From Mesostigma viride (Eukaryota > Streptophyta > Mesostigmatophyceae > Mesostigmatales > Mesostigmataceae): a stretch of DNA of 64,000 nt. Each line of letters begins with the position of its first letter. The stretch's first letter is position 1. Shown piece after piece: positions 15,001 to 35,659 of this stretch. The notes under the pieces were generated by a model. It was not told the origin of the DNA and made no database searches. It saw nothing but the letters and a program-made list of their open reading frames with translations. Location: positions 1,210,752 through 1,274,751 of the forward strand of contig RPFO01000667.1 of assembly GCA_009746045.1 (NCBI GenBank). The letters run 5' to 3'. The position numbers and the translations under genes are program-made.

Positions 15001-15878
15001 CCGGGTTGGTCAGTACGCCGTACGGAGCCGCAAAAATACGGGAAAACGTACACTGAAGGCCTCCGCCGTATATACGCGTACTTTACTTCAGAATACGCGG
15101 TTTGGACTAAGAATTTTTCGGGGGTACCAGCGGGCAGCGGGCACTGGCGCGGTGCCCAGGTTCTGGGCGCGGCGCGTTCACTGCACATTTGAGATTTTTA
15201 CTACTAGAAGTAGATGCGTACAGTTCTTTCCATAAAGCGCAAGCCTTGCAAAATCTTTGCCCGGTAGGAGACAGCTAGGACTAGGTACATAACGCATCAC
15301 TACAATACGGTTCGTAGGAGACGCGAAATGAGTGAGAATGTTACCCGAGCGGTAACGAGGATTTGCACCGTTGATTTTAACATATGTTTCTTTTTTTGCG
15401 CCATTTGGCGAGCATCGACTGGAGCCTGAACCTAGCGGGGGGAATCGTGCGGGGGAATCTTGCGGGGGAATCTTGCGGGGAAAAATTCCGAACGTGATTT
15501 TAGCGAAGTCCTACTATACTTTGCTTGGTACACGGTACTACAGTTTCGTCACTGAAAATTTTCTGTAGTTGCGTTGGTTTTTCGTACGTTCCGCTGAAAT
15601 TTTTGTGTTCAGTGCCCAGATCACAATTTGATCCGGGCGCAAAATGATTGGCTGTACGGTACGAACCAAAAACGAAATTTTAGTATCTAAGTTCCGCAGC
15701 GCTTGCTGAATTTGCCCCGGAAGCCCGGGGGCACTTTCCCCGCTGAAAAAGGTGTCCGCGGAAGCGTATTGTAGTGATAATGCCAGCAAATGCCAGCTAC
15801 TGACGGTGTAATGCAATATAGCGACGACGAGGCCAGTGCGACTGTGCGATAGTGTGCAGCCATTTTCGATTTGCAGCC

Positions 15879-16403
15879 ATGCCGAAGAAAGGGCCTGAAT
15901 GGGATTTCGTTGTCGAGAAGAAAGAAGCAGTCACAGATGCTGTTAGTAACACAACGCAGTATGTGTCGAGGATGTTCTGCTCATTTTGCAACAAGAACTT
16001 CTCCTACAAGGCGGGGCCAATCATGCAGCGTATTCCGATCCGAGTCCGTGCACACTTTGCCGGAATCGCAGGGGAAGGGATGTTACCCTGCGACAAAATT
16101 CCACCGAATATCCGGAGCAGGTTTCTCAGGATTGCTAACAACAAGTTGCAGAAGTCAGACGCCAAGAAGCATCACAATTTGAACAGGGCAATGGCGGAGA
16201 TGGGAGGGGCTGCGCCGGCTGACTTGTCGTCGGTTCCCAGCAAAGGCCAGCTGAGCATCACCAAATGGCTGGTTCCCGTCGACGAACAAGGTGTCCAGCT
16301 GCTGGCTGCCGAATTTTTCATCGAGAACGGCATTGCCTTCAATGCGGCTGAGAGCGCCTCTTTCAAGCAGATGGTGGCCGGCATGATCCAGTACTGCAAT
16401 TAA
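15879..16403 (+). CDS. hAT transposase N-terminal fragment with BED zinc finger
   Basis: This 174-residue reading starts MPKKGPEWDF. It has a BED-type finger (CSFCNKNFSYKAG, then RAHFAGIAGEGMLPC) and a basic linker. After that comes QLSITKWLVPVDEQ and AEFFIENGIAFNAAESASF, the motif that precedes the catalytic domain in hAT transposases. It stops at TAA with no catalytic Asp/Glu region or dimerisation domain. It may be the first exon of a deleted gene or a truncated protein that could still bind DNA. No downstream hAT exon is visible before the element ends. Confidence 0.82.
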   Translation: MPKKGPEWDFVVEKKEAVTDAVSNTTQYVSRMFCSFCNKNFSYKAGPIMQRIPIRVRAHFAGIAGEGMLPCDKIPPNIRSRFLRIANNKLQKSDAKKHHNLNRAMAEMGGAAPADLSSVPSKGQLSITKWLVPVDEQGVQLLAAEFFIENGIAFNAAESASFKQMVAGMIQYCN

Positions 16404-16846
16404 GGAGCTTGTTCATGATGTGGGATCCTTGAGAGCATGGTCCTTAGTTGTGTCTTATGTCCTCTCATGCATTATATAGTGGATGGCTTTCCTTACAGTT
16501 AACTAATTAATTGATTCCTTACAGTTCCCGTTGCAGTCTGCTCCCCCCAGCATTTAACAAATCATAATCAGATAGGATTGCAGGGCATAAATTAATGGAA
16601 GATGTTAATAAATAAGCATATACACCAAATTTCAGTTGCAATAACTGCATGACCATCATCAAGGAGCGTGCTAATTGGGTGACTGACAATTGGACCACAA
16701 AAACTGTCGCGTATTTTACCGCCGCGTATTTTACACCCCCCACGTATAATACGCGTGCAGACACGTGTGTAGTACTCCTACACACAGATCTCGAGTGATT
16801 TATCTAGTACCAAATCCGAAAGGCTTGCATCACTCCCCGGACAGGA

Positions 16847-17043
16847 GAACTTTTGCGGATGACTGTAGGTGTAAGTTGGCGATGCCATGGTATCCGGAGA
16901 CGTCCGTCCTATAGTCAGCAAAATTGGTGCGAGAGGTCCCCAGTTCGATTCCGGTCGGATTCATTTGCAGATCGCGTTTTCCGCGTTTTCCGCGGCCTGG
17001 CACTGAACGCAAAGGTTTTCACCTTTGCGGAGTGTCTGATCAG
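16847..17043 (+). mobile_element. SINE-like element with B-box, second copy
   Basis: This is the sense-strand copy of the 5091-5290 unit, with GTTCGATTCC at about 16943-16952. It lies in the right subterminal zone of the hAT element. No clean target duplication was seen here. Confidence 0.65.
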
Positions 17044-17105
17044 AAAATACGCGTATTTTAGGTCCGCGTATTAATTATACCCCGTACCCGTATTTGCCAA
17101 CCCGG

Positions 17106-17480
17106 CCCCCGACCCCCAGGTACTGGTTGAGGGGGGTAGGGGCGCGTCGAGACCCCCCCCTTCCCCCCCCCCCCCCCCCCCCCGAGGAGGAGGCGTCGCG
17201 GTGGAGGATTGTGGGGGGGAAAATGGGGGGGAAAAGGGGGTCCTATACCTAGTAAGGTGGGGAGGAGGGGAGGAAGGCGGGGCAAGGGGGGAACCCCCTT
17301 GCCCCGCCTCGGGACGGAGGGGGACAACGAACCCCCTCCCGTGGGGAAGCGCCCGCGTGTGCAAATATACGGGAAGCACGCCAGACAGGTTCCCTAGGGT
17401 AGCGAGCTTTTGATGTTGTAGATAGATGTTGTGGATAGATTAGACCGGTAGGACTGTTTGCATCCATCCATCCATCCGGG
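17106..17480. repeat. G/C homopolymer-rich repeat
   Basis: Long runs of C or G dominate. It is the continuation of the 14890-15000 block. Open frames here are composition artefacts. Confidence 0.6.
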
Positions 17481-17486
17481 ACAATT

Positions 17487-17575
17487 AATTAGACTCGTGC
17501 TCCCGTTCGGGAGTCACGGAGTTCGGGTGACATCGGGGACAATGCTCCGTGACTCCCCAATGAATTAATTAAGGG
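17487..17575. mobile_element. Two opposed retroelement 3' ends
   Basis: A minus-oriented end (ctcccgttcgggagtcacgg, TTAATT tail on the left) faces a plus-oriented end (ctccgtgactccccaatgaa with a TTAATTAA tail on the right). Both belong to the GTG-A-CTCCC hairpin family. Confidence 0.55.
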
Positions 17576-17599
17576 GGTAAAGTGTGGATTTGGGGAAAT

Positions 17600-18060
17600 A
17601 GGGGGGGGGGGGGGGGGGGGGGGGGGGCGAGGGGTAGTGCATACTCGCTCCGGGCTTGTCGCAAACAGCCCGTTAACAGACTTTTCGCGACCGTCCTGGG
17701 GATATATCGCCCCAAACCCGGCGGGGTCCCATTGGCCCGGGGGGGGAGGGGGGTCCGAACCCCCACCCTCGACCAATTATGAGTGGTGGTGGTGGTGATG
17801 GTGGGGTCTCGCTCCCCCTCCCCCCCCCTTCCCCCCCCTCCCCCCCTCCCCCCTCCCCCCCTCCCCCCCTCCCCCCCCCCCTCCCTCCCCCCCCCCCTCC
17901 CCCCCGCCCCTCCCCCCCCTCCTCCTCCCCCCCCCTCCCCCCCCAACTCCCCCCCCCCCCCCCTCCCCCCCCCAACTCCCCCCCCTCCCCCCCCAACTTC
18001 CCCCAACTCCCCCCCAACTCCCCCCCCCCCCCCCTCCCCTTGGGCCCCATTACCTGTGCC
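17600..18060. repeat. Poly-G / poly-C low-complexity block
   Basis: This is a run of G near 17600, then about 240 bp of almost pure C with occasional T or A. Pro-rich and Gly-rich open frames on both strands are artefacts. Confidence 0.8.
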
Positions 18061-18107
18061 GCCCAGGTTTTCCCGCTCAGGTTTTCCCGCCGAGGTTTTT
18101 CCCAAGA

Positions 18108-18966
18108 TATAATTAAAAATTAAAAAATCAAATTATAACATGCCTCCGTGGGGAGGTCATGTAGCACATATTTCATGATGGATGGGAAGCCGCGTGATCG
18201 AACTATCCTAACTCTATCTAGAAAATCCTAACTGCACTACTCATCAAAACGCCTCCTCCGCTTGGGGGGAGGTGGCTTGCCCACAGGGTCGGGCGTGTGC
18301 GCCTTGACAATCTTCTTCCACCGCGTCTTGTCCTGCATGGCAGTCCAAAGACGGGAGAGAGAGTGGATGCGGTGCTCAAACTGGGCTGGGACCACTAGGT
18401 CGTCCAGCAACATCTGAACGTAGTTCGTGACAGGTTTCCCTACCCTTTTGGGAATGTCCTTGGGGCCAGGCCAGGTCAGAATGTGCCGCCCTGGCTGGCC
18501 AAGCCGCTGGGGGCCGGCCAGACCGAGGGTGGTGTCGACCTGGCTGGTGCGTGCAAGGTGTCCTACAAATGCTATCCTACGCTGCCTAATCTCGTCCGAA
18601 ACACGAGGCATGCCATGATACAAAGACTCTAATGACGGACGCTCGGAAAAACCTACATTAAGGACCTGCCGGAGCATCCTGTAAACTGTGCCGTCGAGCC
18701 GAGCTGCCAGTTTGGGTGTGAGTGTCCAGGCCTCGGCGCCATACGTGAGCACCGTGAGGACGAGGACCTTGAAGAGCATGCGCTTGCGGTGCCCGTTAAG
18801 GCCCTTCGAGCGCAAGTAGGGTGTGAGCGAACGGAGCTTGGCCCAGGCAAGGCCGATGCGGGTGTCCACATCGTCGGCGGTGTCGGGAAGCCAGCTCCCC
18901 AACAACTTGAAGCGGTCGCGGAACGGGACCTCCGTCCCGTCGAGCAGGCGCGGCAGCGGTGGTTTA
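18108..18966 (-). mobile_element. 5'-truncated LINE with RT C-terminal codons
   Basis: The minus-strand frame 18905-18237 encodes the post-RT region: LLGSWLPDTADDVDTRIGL, YGAEAWTLTPKLAARLDG, IAFVGHLARTSQVD, ending KRRRRFDE. The 3' UTR ends in CATG-A-CCTCC-CCAC-GGAGG-CATG and an AT-rich tail at 18108-18130. The 5' end is truncated at about 18966. Confidence 0.88.
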
Positions 18967-20713
18967 CTGGAAGATATAATATCAAGATATAATATGGTTG
19001 TCTCTTTGATATAATATGTTTAAGGTCATTACAATGATGTGCGAACTGACCTTGGTCCAGGCATGTAGTGGTTTGGGGGAGGGGGCCTTGGGGGAGGGGC
19101 AAGCCTTCTTTACCCACCCACCCCACCCCACCCGCCCCCCCCCCCCCCCCCTGGGACCCCCGGGGGTGGCAACGCATGGGGGGGGGGGGGGTCTGACCCC
19201 CTAACCCCGGGGGGTTCCCGTGGCTGGGGGGGAAGGGAGGGGGTGCTTGACCCCCCCCCTCTCGGGCGATATGATCTCCGGGAGTGTCGCGAATATGCTG
19301 TTAGTATATCCGATGGTACTAGGCTATGACGTGTACGGTTGCATCACCTGGATGTTACGCTGAAAAACCATGATATGGACGCGGGTTGACTTTTTGGTGA
19401 TTGGTCGCCATGAAATTAGGTTTTTATTCGTCGGACTGTCACTCAGTCAGTCAGTCAGTCCGTCCGTTATTAGATCCCACGCCGCTCAGCCAGACAGAGT
19501 CCAGCGGACTGTTGTTGTTGTCCCGGAGCTCGAGTGGCTGACGCCGAAAGCCGTACGAAAGAATGTCAGCAGGTTGCATCGTTCAAGTACATAGGATGTA
19601 CTGACGGACTGACTGACAAAGCTTGACAAGGCACGACACACGCGCCACGCGGCCACTGGGGAACAGCGTCAGCGGGCTTGAAGTACGAGGCTGAAAGCAG
19701 CGGGGGGTTGTGTGCTTTGGTGGCAACTGGGCACTGGCTGCGCGCCCTGCCAGCGGGCAATGGTAGAAAAACGCCAAGTGTCGCAGTTGGTTAGCCACCC
19801 AACGGTTGCGTCCGTGGGTCACCGCTCCGTACAACTTCACGCCTGCCACCGAGGTCTCAGCACGTGGTGGTAATTTGGTCAACGTTATAACAACTTAACA
19901 AGGTGCCTGCTGCTGCGGCGAAGTCGTTCAGGGAAATCCTGAACACCCAGCAATGGACGTTCCTTTGCAACGGATTCCCCTATGCCAATCATTGGCTGCC
20001 GCAGTTCAGTGTCCGTTTTGGACGAGGAGTGATTTCTGCCGTACTGCAGACTGCACTGTTTAAGGGCGGCTGCGTCAGCGCTTGTCACTACGACGGCCGG
20101 CTAGTTCCCGTGCCACCTTCGACCATCCGGATTCACGCCTGCAGGCCGGTCAGCCGTTTCATTGGCGGACAGCCCGGGCCCACTCGAATCCAAACCAACA
20201 GCTCTGCCTCTCCCGACGTTGAAAGTCGTCCCGCTATTTTTGAGCGAGCCTCCCCCGTGGCCGTGCGTTAACGGTGTGCCCGGCTCAACGTGCATGGCGA
20301 ACGCTCCAGTGGTCAGTTCAAAGCGCTAGGCGTGAGGTGTCACCTGAAATCCCCGGACATCACTTGCATCCGCGCGACTTTTCATCTTGTTTTATCTCAG
20401 GAGGGAGGTGCATGGCAGTATTTTTCTACAAACAGGAGTGTTCATGAGGAAAATGATTCCTTCCAAGCCAGGTATTGATGGTAGTCGAGCTAGCGGTTAG
20501 GACACCTTTCGCGCTAGGCGTTTGCTCTCGCTGCTGGGGGTGGGGGCCGCGTGGCGCGGTAGGTAGCCCTTTGGGCAGCAGGTCTTACTAGGCTGCAGTC
20601 CAGAACTGCAAGCCTTGAAGACCAAACAGATTATCGTCAAAATAGGCGCGTCAAATAGCTGCCTTAAGGACCCCACGGATTCTGTGGCGCGTCCGCTAGC
20701 TGGGGAGAGCAAG
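18967..20713. other. Upstream region of the PKG gene
   Basis: It contains a G/C-rich block (19060-19260), an (AGTC)n run near 19436-19462 that is mirrored by gactgactgac near 19610, and otherwise unassigned sequence. Open frames at 19903-20271 and 20290-20478 have no recognisable motif. The PKG promoter and 5' UTR should lie at the right end. Confidence 0.4.
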
Positions 20714-29425
<8,712 letters not shown>

Positions 29426-31544
29426 GGCAGCCCGCGCCCGCCGATATGGGGGGGTGGGGGGCACAGGTGTGCCGAGTGCTGAATGAGGCGCGCCCCCCGT
29501 GTTTCCCGAGTTGTGAGGACGCTACGAATCTGGTTGCCTGCACAGATGGGAGGGCCAAACAGGGGGGCCGAGTGGTTGCCGAGTGCTGGTGTCGCCCCAG
29601 GGAAGGGCATGCGCGCGTTGCGATGGTCGCATGGGGGGCATGAGGAGGCGTTGGAAGCCACCTTGGTCCTTGGGTCGCGGAGCCTCGAAGCTTGGCGGCT
29701 TGGGGGCTCTGGAAGCGACAGAGCCTGGATGTCTTGGGGCTTTGACGCTTTGGAAAGCCTTGGAAGGTCGAAGCCTTCGGGCGCTGGAAGTTTTGAAGCT
29801 TCAAAGCCTCGCCGGCTGGAGGGCTTGGGAGCTTGGAAGCGTTGGGGACCTGAAGACTTGTGGCGTGCGAGCTTGGGGGCCTTGCCGGTGGGTGGGCAAG
29901 GGCCCTCGTGGCCTTGGCGTTTGCGTGGGAGGAACGTTTCTATTTGAGTAGCCAGGCACTGGGGCTCTGAGGGGGTCTCCTGCTGGTAGCAGGGGCACCC
30001 TGGCCCATGACCCTCTTACGCCGTGTCATCCACCATGGCTCTGGCCGGCTTGGGGGGGGGGGGGGGGCACCCGGCTTTGGGTTGGGGGTGACAAGGGGGA
30101 GGGGCACCCCGGGGTTTGCTCCTGGGCATTTCACGCGTCGACGGCTGTTTGTCTGTGGGCCCATTTTATGACATTTGTAGATTGGATGCTGGACATTGCG
30201 GCGGTGGGTCCCTCACTGTGGCACCTTTTTTTCGGTGTGCGGTGGTGGGTGCTCCGGATGCCCCTCGGATCCTGATCATGCCTGGCTTGCGCTGATCCCT
30301 GTATATTTAATGCCAGTATGTGATGGGGCGGGGTGGGCGTGGCGTGCCCCAGGTGGGGGCTTGCCCAGCGTCGAAAGATGGTGGTGACGAATTTTCCGCA
30401 TGTGTGTGATCCGTGCTTAGAAAGGCCTGATCCATTGTTAGCTCCTCGGGGGCGATGCCCTCGACGAAGCAGGTTGGGCCGTGGTGGTGACGCGCCCGTG
30501 TACCTTTGATAAATTTACCATGGGGCTCGGTGCCATGCCAGACACTGAGGCTCATGGGAGGCAGACAACTCTTTTCTTTTCCCCCATGTTTTTCTCTACC
30601 CAACGGTGGTAGTATGTCCCTAGCAGCAAAAAAATTATTCGGGGAGCCATGACAGCTGATGTATGTGCCATGGTTGACCCCATGCCCGTCCAGGGTTGGA
30701 TGTCGCCTGCATTCTGAAGATCAATTTGTCAGAACAGCATGATGCCAGGCTATCTCTGCTCACGCTCTCTCTTTGATATTTCAGTCCCCTGTGCAGTGGA
30801 GATGACTCAGGTGACCTGGGTCGGATGGGGCAACACCTGACAGGTGTGGTGTTGGCGGCTACAAACATGATTCACAGCTGGACTAGTAAGGGGCAGGCTC
30901 CTTATCTACCCTGTTCTCCCCGTGTGATCAGCTGATGCTGCTGGATCGGCAAATGCCCACCAGTTTCTGTAACGATATCATGTGCGTCAATTGTTACAGC
31001 CATTGCATTGGATGGCTGCCTATTTGCTTTTCCTTCTCTAGCCTGCGCTTGTTGCCTCAATGCATTGGCTGTCTCCCAAGTGGAATCCTAGGACGTGATT
31101 TTCAGTGCACAGCTGACTGTATTACTGGGCATATTCTGTGGAAATAATAATAAAAGTAACAGGTTGTCTAACATTTTTTGGTCAACATGCAAGTTCTCGC
31201 ATATACCGGCAGGTGCCGGCCCATCATTAGTAGTCTGCGTCATCGTGATTTCTAGGTATCATCCCTTCCTGGCCGGCTAGCAGGGGCCGGGCTGGGGCGC
31301 TGGCACGGCGGTATCCATGGGGGTCACCGTCGTTGGAGGAAGGTCCTGGCCGTTATAATGCGGACAATGAAGTTACAGAGGTGGGCACAGTAGATGCTGC
31401 ACCGTACTTGCGGGTTGGCCAGTGCTTGGCTGCCCGAGCTTGGTGGACCTCCTGCCGGCTCAGGGCGGTGCCCAGCCCGGGCCTTGAGCTGCTCCAGGGT
31501 ATAGTAATCAGAATAGTAATCGTGTAGTAACCCCTGCCCTGGCG
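29426..31544. other. PKG 3' flank, no gene recognised
   Basis: 29650-29900 has diffuse, degenerate cttggaagct-type repetition. A G run lies near 30052-30067. Nothing else is identifiable. Confidence 0.45.
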
Positions 31545-31709
31545 GTGAGGGAGCTTCTGCTGGCGTTCTGCGACCGTGTCCTGCTCTCTGATGAGCCTCC
31601 GCCTGCTGAGTGGCAGACGGCCATCCGACTGAGCATGATTGTACAAGAAGGGCTCTGCTGCTGACCCCGGTAACTATCGGGGTGTCTGCCTCCAGAGCGC
31701 CGCGCTGAA

Positions 31710-32168
31710 TGAATTAATTAATTAATAGACACGTGACTGCGTCACGTGAGCATAAGTCCTCAGTGGGAGGGGAACATGGGATGGAATGGATGGTATAAGC
31801 TATCTAGGTCCTAGTTACAGGGGTGTGGGCACCGCGGCCCGAATCGCTATGAATGCCATACTTGGTCACACGCGGAGCCCCCACAGGCTTGGGGGTGGTC
31901 TCCTTCATCACTACTTGCCATCTATCCTTGCGCACCATCTGCCTCCATATTACAGACAAACCAGGAGGCTGCCCGGGGGTGAGCCCGTCACGTCTAGTGT
32001 AGCACATGTCCATGCCGAGTCTATCACGAAATGTCCACGGGTGGCGGCCCTGCCGCGCGCGGCCGGCCGGGGGCACGCCAGGTTAGGACATATCGCCCAG
32101 GCTGGGCGGGCTTGGTGCCAGCTAGTCTATCTGAGGTATCTACCGGATCTGTGCGGGCCAGGTGCCCG
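31710..32168 (-). mobile_element. Nested 5'-truncated LINE of a divergent family
   Basis: The minus-strand frame contains AAGHLARTDPVDTSDRLAG and QPGRYVLTWRAPG, a divergent version of the LINE C-terminus. Its (TTAA)n tail is at 31712-31726. GCCGCGCTGAA flanks it at 31699-31709 and 32169-32179. Confidence 0.8.
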
Positions 32169-32855
32169 GCCGCGCTGAAGGTCGATCTTAATTCATGCGC
32201 ATGCATCATTGATGCTGCACAGGCTCCGCGCCGCGCTGGACCCACACCTGGGTGAGTCTCAGATGGGTTTCCGTCGTGGTCGTAACACTGTCATGGCTTT
32301 GTTTGTCGCGCGCCGGTTGATGGAGGAGGTGCGTCGCTTTTGCCCTCAGTGATAGTTTGCCGCTGGTCTTTGATCATTTTTGTTGACTATATCAAGGCCT
32401 TTGACACGGTCCTCTGGGAGGCTCTTTGGGCCATCCTAGCTCTGGATTGGGTAACACCAGCGTTTATTGCTGCCATTCGTCGACTGTACTAGGGCTCACA
32501 GGCAGTAATGCGGACTGCGGAAGGCACCACCCCACCATTCCCCCTTCACCACGGGGTGTGGCAAGGTTGTGTCCTGTCCCCATATCTGTTCATTATTGTC
32601 GTTGATCACGTCATGCGCCGGGCACGTGCGCGCTTTACTGCTCTTAAGGGGTTCGCGCCTGGCTTGGACATCCTTAACGACAGCGCGCACGGCGGGGTTA
32701 AACCTGGTTACCACCTGGCCGACTTGATTTATGCGGATGACACCACTCTCATCGCGCGCCCCGAGCACATTCAGACCTGGCTGGACTGTCTGGGCTTGGA
32801 GGCGCGGGCGGTGGGGTTGGAGATTAGTGTCAAAACTGAGGCTATGGTGATTGGG

Positions 32856-32953
32856 TTGTAGCCCTGATTGTATTACAAACCCATAGATGCCCCTTTCTCA
32901 GGGCTATGTGTTACATATGCTCCCAACGGAGCTATGATTTTAATTAATTAATT
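32856..32953 (+). mobile_element. 98-bp minimal retroelement with 12-bp target duplication
   Basis: ATGGTGATTGGG flanks it at 32844-32855 and 32954-32965. The 98-bp insert has no coding capacity. It consists of the ccccttctcaggg region, the hairpin CATA-T-GCTCC-CAAC-GGAGC-TATG and a TTAATTAATTAATTA tail. It is a severely 5'-truncated or minimal non-autonomous element. Confidence 0.85.
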
Positions 32954-33615
32954 ATGGTGATTGGGGCTTCCAGTCGCCCGCCGCTACCACGGCTGCTAGA
33001 CGGGACGGAGGTCCCGTTTCGTGATCGCTTTAAACTGCTGGGAAGCATGCTTCCTGACACCGCCGCCGATGTGGACACCCGCATCGGCCTGGCAGCCTTG
33101 GGCTCGGCATCCTTCGCTGAAAACCTACTGGCACTCGAAGGCCCTCGGCGAGAACCGCAAGCGCATGCTCCTCAAGGTCCTGGTCCTCACGGTGCTCACG
33201 TATGGCGCCGAGGCATGGACGCTCACGGACACGCTGGCGGCCAAGCTAAACGGCACGGTAACCAGGAATCCAGGATGCTCCGTCAGGCCCTGAATGTAGG
33301 GTTTGACACGCATAGGTCTTTAGAATCTTTGTACCAGGGCATGCCTCGCATTTCGGACGAGATTAGACAGCGTAGGATAGCATTCGTAGGACATCTTGCT
33401 CGCACCAGCCAGGTAGACACCGCCCTCGGTCTGGCTGGCCCACAGCGGCTTGGCCAGCCAGGACGGCATATCCTGACCTGGCCTGGCCCTAAAGACATTC
33501 CTAAGAAGGTAGGCAAACATGTCATGACCTACCCACAGCAGTTGATGGCTGACCTAGTGGTCCCAGCGCAGTTTGAAAATCGAATTCACTCCCTCTCTCT
33601 TGCTTGGACTGCTAT

Positions 33616-34215
33616 TAATTAATTAATTAAACTCGTGCTCCCGTTGGGGAGTCACGGAGCACCGAAGTGCTTTTAATCCCTGTGTGTGCACTACAGGAGA
33701 AAGGGCAGAGACCCCCAGTCTCCTTCATGCCAAAGGCATGCCACAGCTGCAATCGGGCGCGGCTAGCTAAAAGGACAGGCTAACGATCCGGCAAACTGTG
33801 GGTGCAATAAGACCCATGTGAGCATATCATAGCAAGGAGCGTGGGCAGGTAATCTGAACATAGCCAGGGCGTAGCATGGCTGTACTAGGACTAGGCTAAG
33901 GCTATGGCTGGTTGTGTACCGTGCGTTGGCGGCACGTGATTAGGTGTGTTGGCACAGCTAGGCAACATTCTAGGCATGGCTGCCTTAGCGACAGTGACTC
34001 CAATGGTTACAAGCTAGGGCTATTGCTATTCTAGCCCGCTGGGGGCGTCCACATCTTGTGGTTGATCATCAGGTCCCCGCCCCTCCAGTACACCTTGGGC
34101 TTCTGGGGGTCCTGCTTATGGCGGAGGTATTCCGGCCACAGGTCGCGTCGCTGCTGTTGCTGAGCGGGGGTGAGGTCGTCATCCAGCGTCCAGGTGAGGT
34201 CGTGCAACCGCTTGC
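33616..34215 (-). mobile_element. 5'-truncated ORF1-only LINE
   Basis: The minus strand starts inside ORF1 (about 34215, RKRLHDLTWTLDDDLTPAQQ). The frame ends near 34031, and a ~400-nt 3' UTR, the hairpin GTG-A-CTCCC-CAAC-GGGAG-CAC and a (TTAA)n tail follow. GACTGCTAT flanks it on both sides. Confidence 0.85.
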
Positions 34216-35659
34216 GACTGCTATGCAGGACAAGAGGAGGTGGAAAACCATTGTCCAGGCTCATACGCCCGCCCCTGTGGGCAAGCCCCCCCCCCCCAAG
34301 CGGAAGGGGCGCTTTGCTGAGTAGAATAAGTAGGGTTTTCTAGATTAGATTAGCTTAGAGTTAGATTAGTTCGGTTTCGCGGCTTTGCCCCCCCCCTCCA
34401 TCCATCCACGGGAATATGTGCTACATGATCTCCCAACGGAGTCATGTTATAATTTAATTTAATTTAATTTTGGACATCCTTAACAAGCGCGAACATGGCG
34501 GCGTTGTCCCCGGCTACCGCCTGTCCGACCTGATTTATGCGGATGACACCACCCTCATCGCGCGCCCCCATCACATTCAGACATGGCTGGACTGACTGGG
34601 CTTGGAGGCGAGGGCGGTGGGGTTGGAGATTAGTGTCAAAACTGAGGCGATGGTGATTGGGGAGTTCCAGTCGCCCGCCTCTGCCGCGGCTGCTAGACGG
34701 GACGGAAGTCCCGTTTCGTGATCACTTCAAACTGCTGGGGACCATGCTCCCCGGCCGACACCGCCGACGATGTGGACACCTGCATCAGCCTGGCCTGGCC
34801 GGGCTTGGCATCGTTCGCTCAAAACCTACTGGCACTTGAAGGCCCTAGCTCGGCGAGCACGGCAGTCGGCAAGCGCATGCTCCTCAAGGTCCTGGTCCTC
34901 ACGGTGCTCACCTATGGCGCCGAGGCATGGACGCTCACGGACACGAGCGCTGGCCGCCAAGCTAGACGGCATGGTAACCAGGATGCTCCGTCAGGCCCTG
35001 AATGTAGGGTTTTCAACGCATAGACTCTTTAGAATCTTTGTACTGGTCAGGGCATGCCTCGAATTTCGGAGGAGATTAGACAGCGTAGGATAGCATTTCA
35101 GTGTAGGACATCTTGCTCGCACCAGCCAGGTAGACACTGACCTCGGTCTGGCCGGCCCCCAGCGGCTTGGCTGGCCAGCCAGCCGGCAGGGCGGCATATC
35201 CTGAATCTGCGGCCTGGCCCCACCAAGGATCGAAACCGGCTAAGAAGGTACCGGCTAAGAAGGTACCGGCTAATTAATTAACTCGTGCTCCCGTTGGGGA
35301 GTCACGGAGCACCGAAGTGCTTTTAATCCCTGTGTGTGCACTACTGGAGAAAGGGCAGAGACCCCCAGTCTCCTTCATGCCAAAGGCATGCCACAGCTGC
35401 AATCGGGCGCGGCTATCTAAAAGGACAGGCTAACGATCCGGCAAACTGTGGGTGCAATAAGACCCATGTGAGCATATCATAGCAAGGAGCGTGGGCAAGT
35501 AATCTGAACATAGCCAGGGCGTAGCATGGCTGTACTAGAACTAGGCTAAGGCTATGGCTGGTTGTGTACCGTGCGTTGGCGGCACGTGATTAGGTGTGTT
35601 GGCACAGCTAGGCAAACATTCTAGGCATGGCTGCCTTAGCGACAGTGACTCCAATGGTT

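Larger units (their letters stand above)
15001..17105 (+). mobile_element. hAT element, deletion derivative, 8-bp target duplication
   Basis: CCCCCGAC flanks both sides (14993-15000 and 17106-17113). The ends are inverted CCGGGTTGG. Subterminal zones at both ends carry many ATACGCG-type motifs. The interior encodes only the N-terminal part of a hAT transposase (15879-16403). A SINE-like unit (16847-17043) sits near the right end. The 8-bp duplication plus the BED finger assign it to hAT. Confidence 0.82.
31545..34470 (+). mobile_element. LINE C, plus strand, 5'-truncated, with three nested insertions
   Basis: Reverse-transcriptase codons run from 31545 to the 3' hairpin (about 34428-34452) and a TTTAA tail. 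They include GYHLADLIYADDTTL, GVWQGCVLSPYLF and the GHLARTSQVD end region. Frameshifts and stops make it inactive. Three retroelements are inserted, each with target duplications: 31710-32168 (GCCGCGCTGAA), 32856-32953 (ATGGTGATTGGG) and 33616-34215 (GACTGCTAT). Confidence 0.85.

Noticed and set aside
17569-18123. Gly-rich and Pro-rich open frames on both strands
   Set aside because: They are artefacts of the poly-C/poly-G tract; there is no start context, motif or splicing support.
19903-20478. Open frames upstream of PKG
   Set aside because: There is no recognisable domain, and no splice-consistent link to the first PKG exon. Left as unassigned 5' region.
20615-20713. N-terminal extension of PKG from an upstream TTG
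   Set aside because: The frame is open there but the first in-frame ATG is at 20714; a non-ATG start is not supported by the sequence alone.
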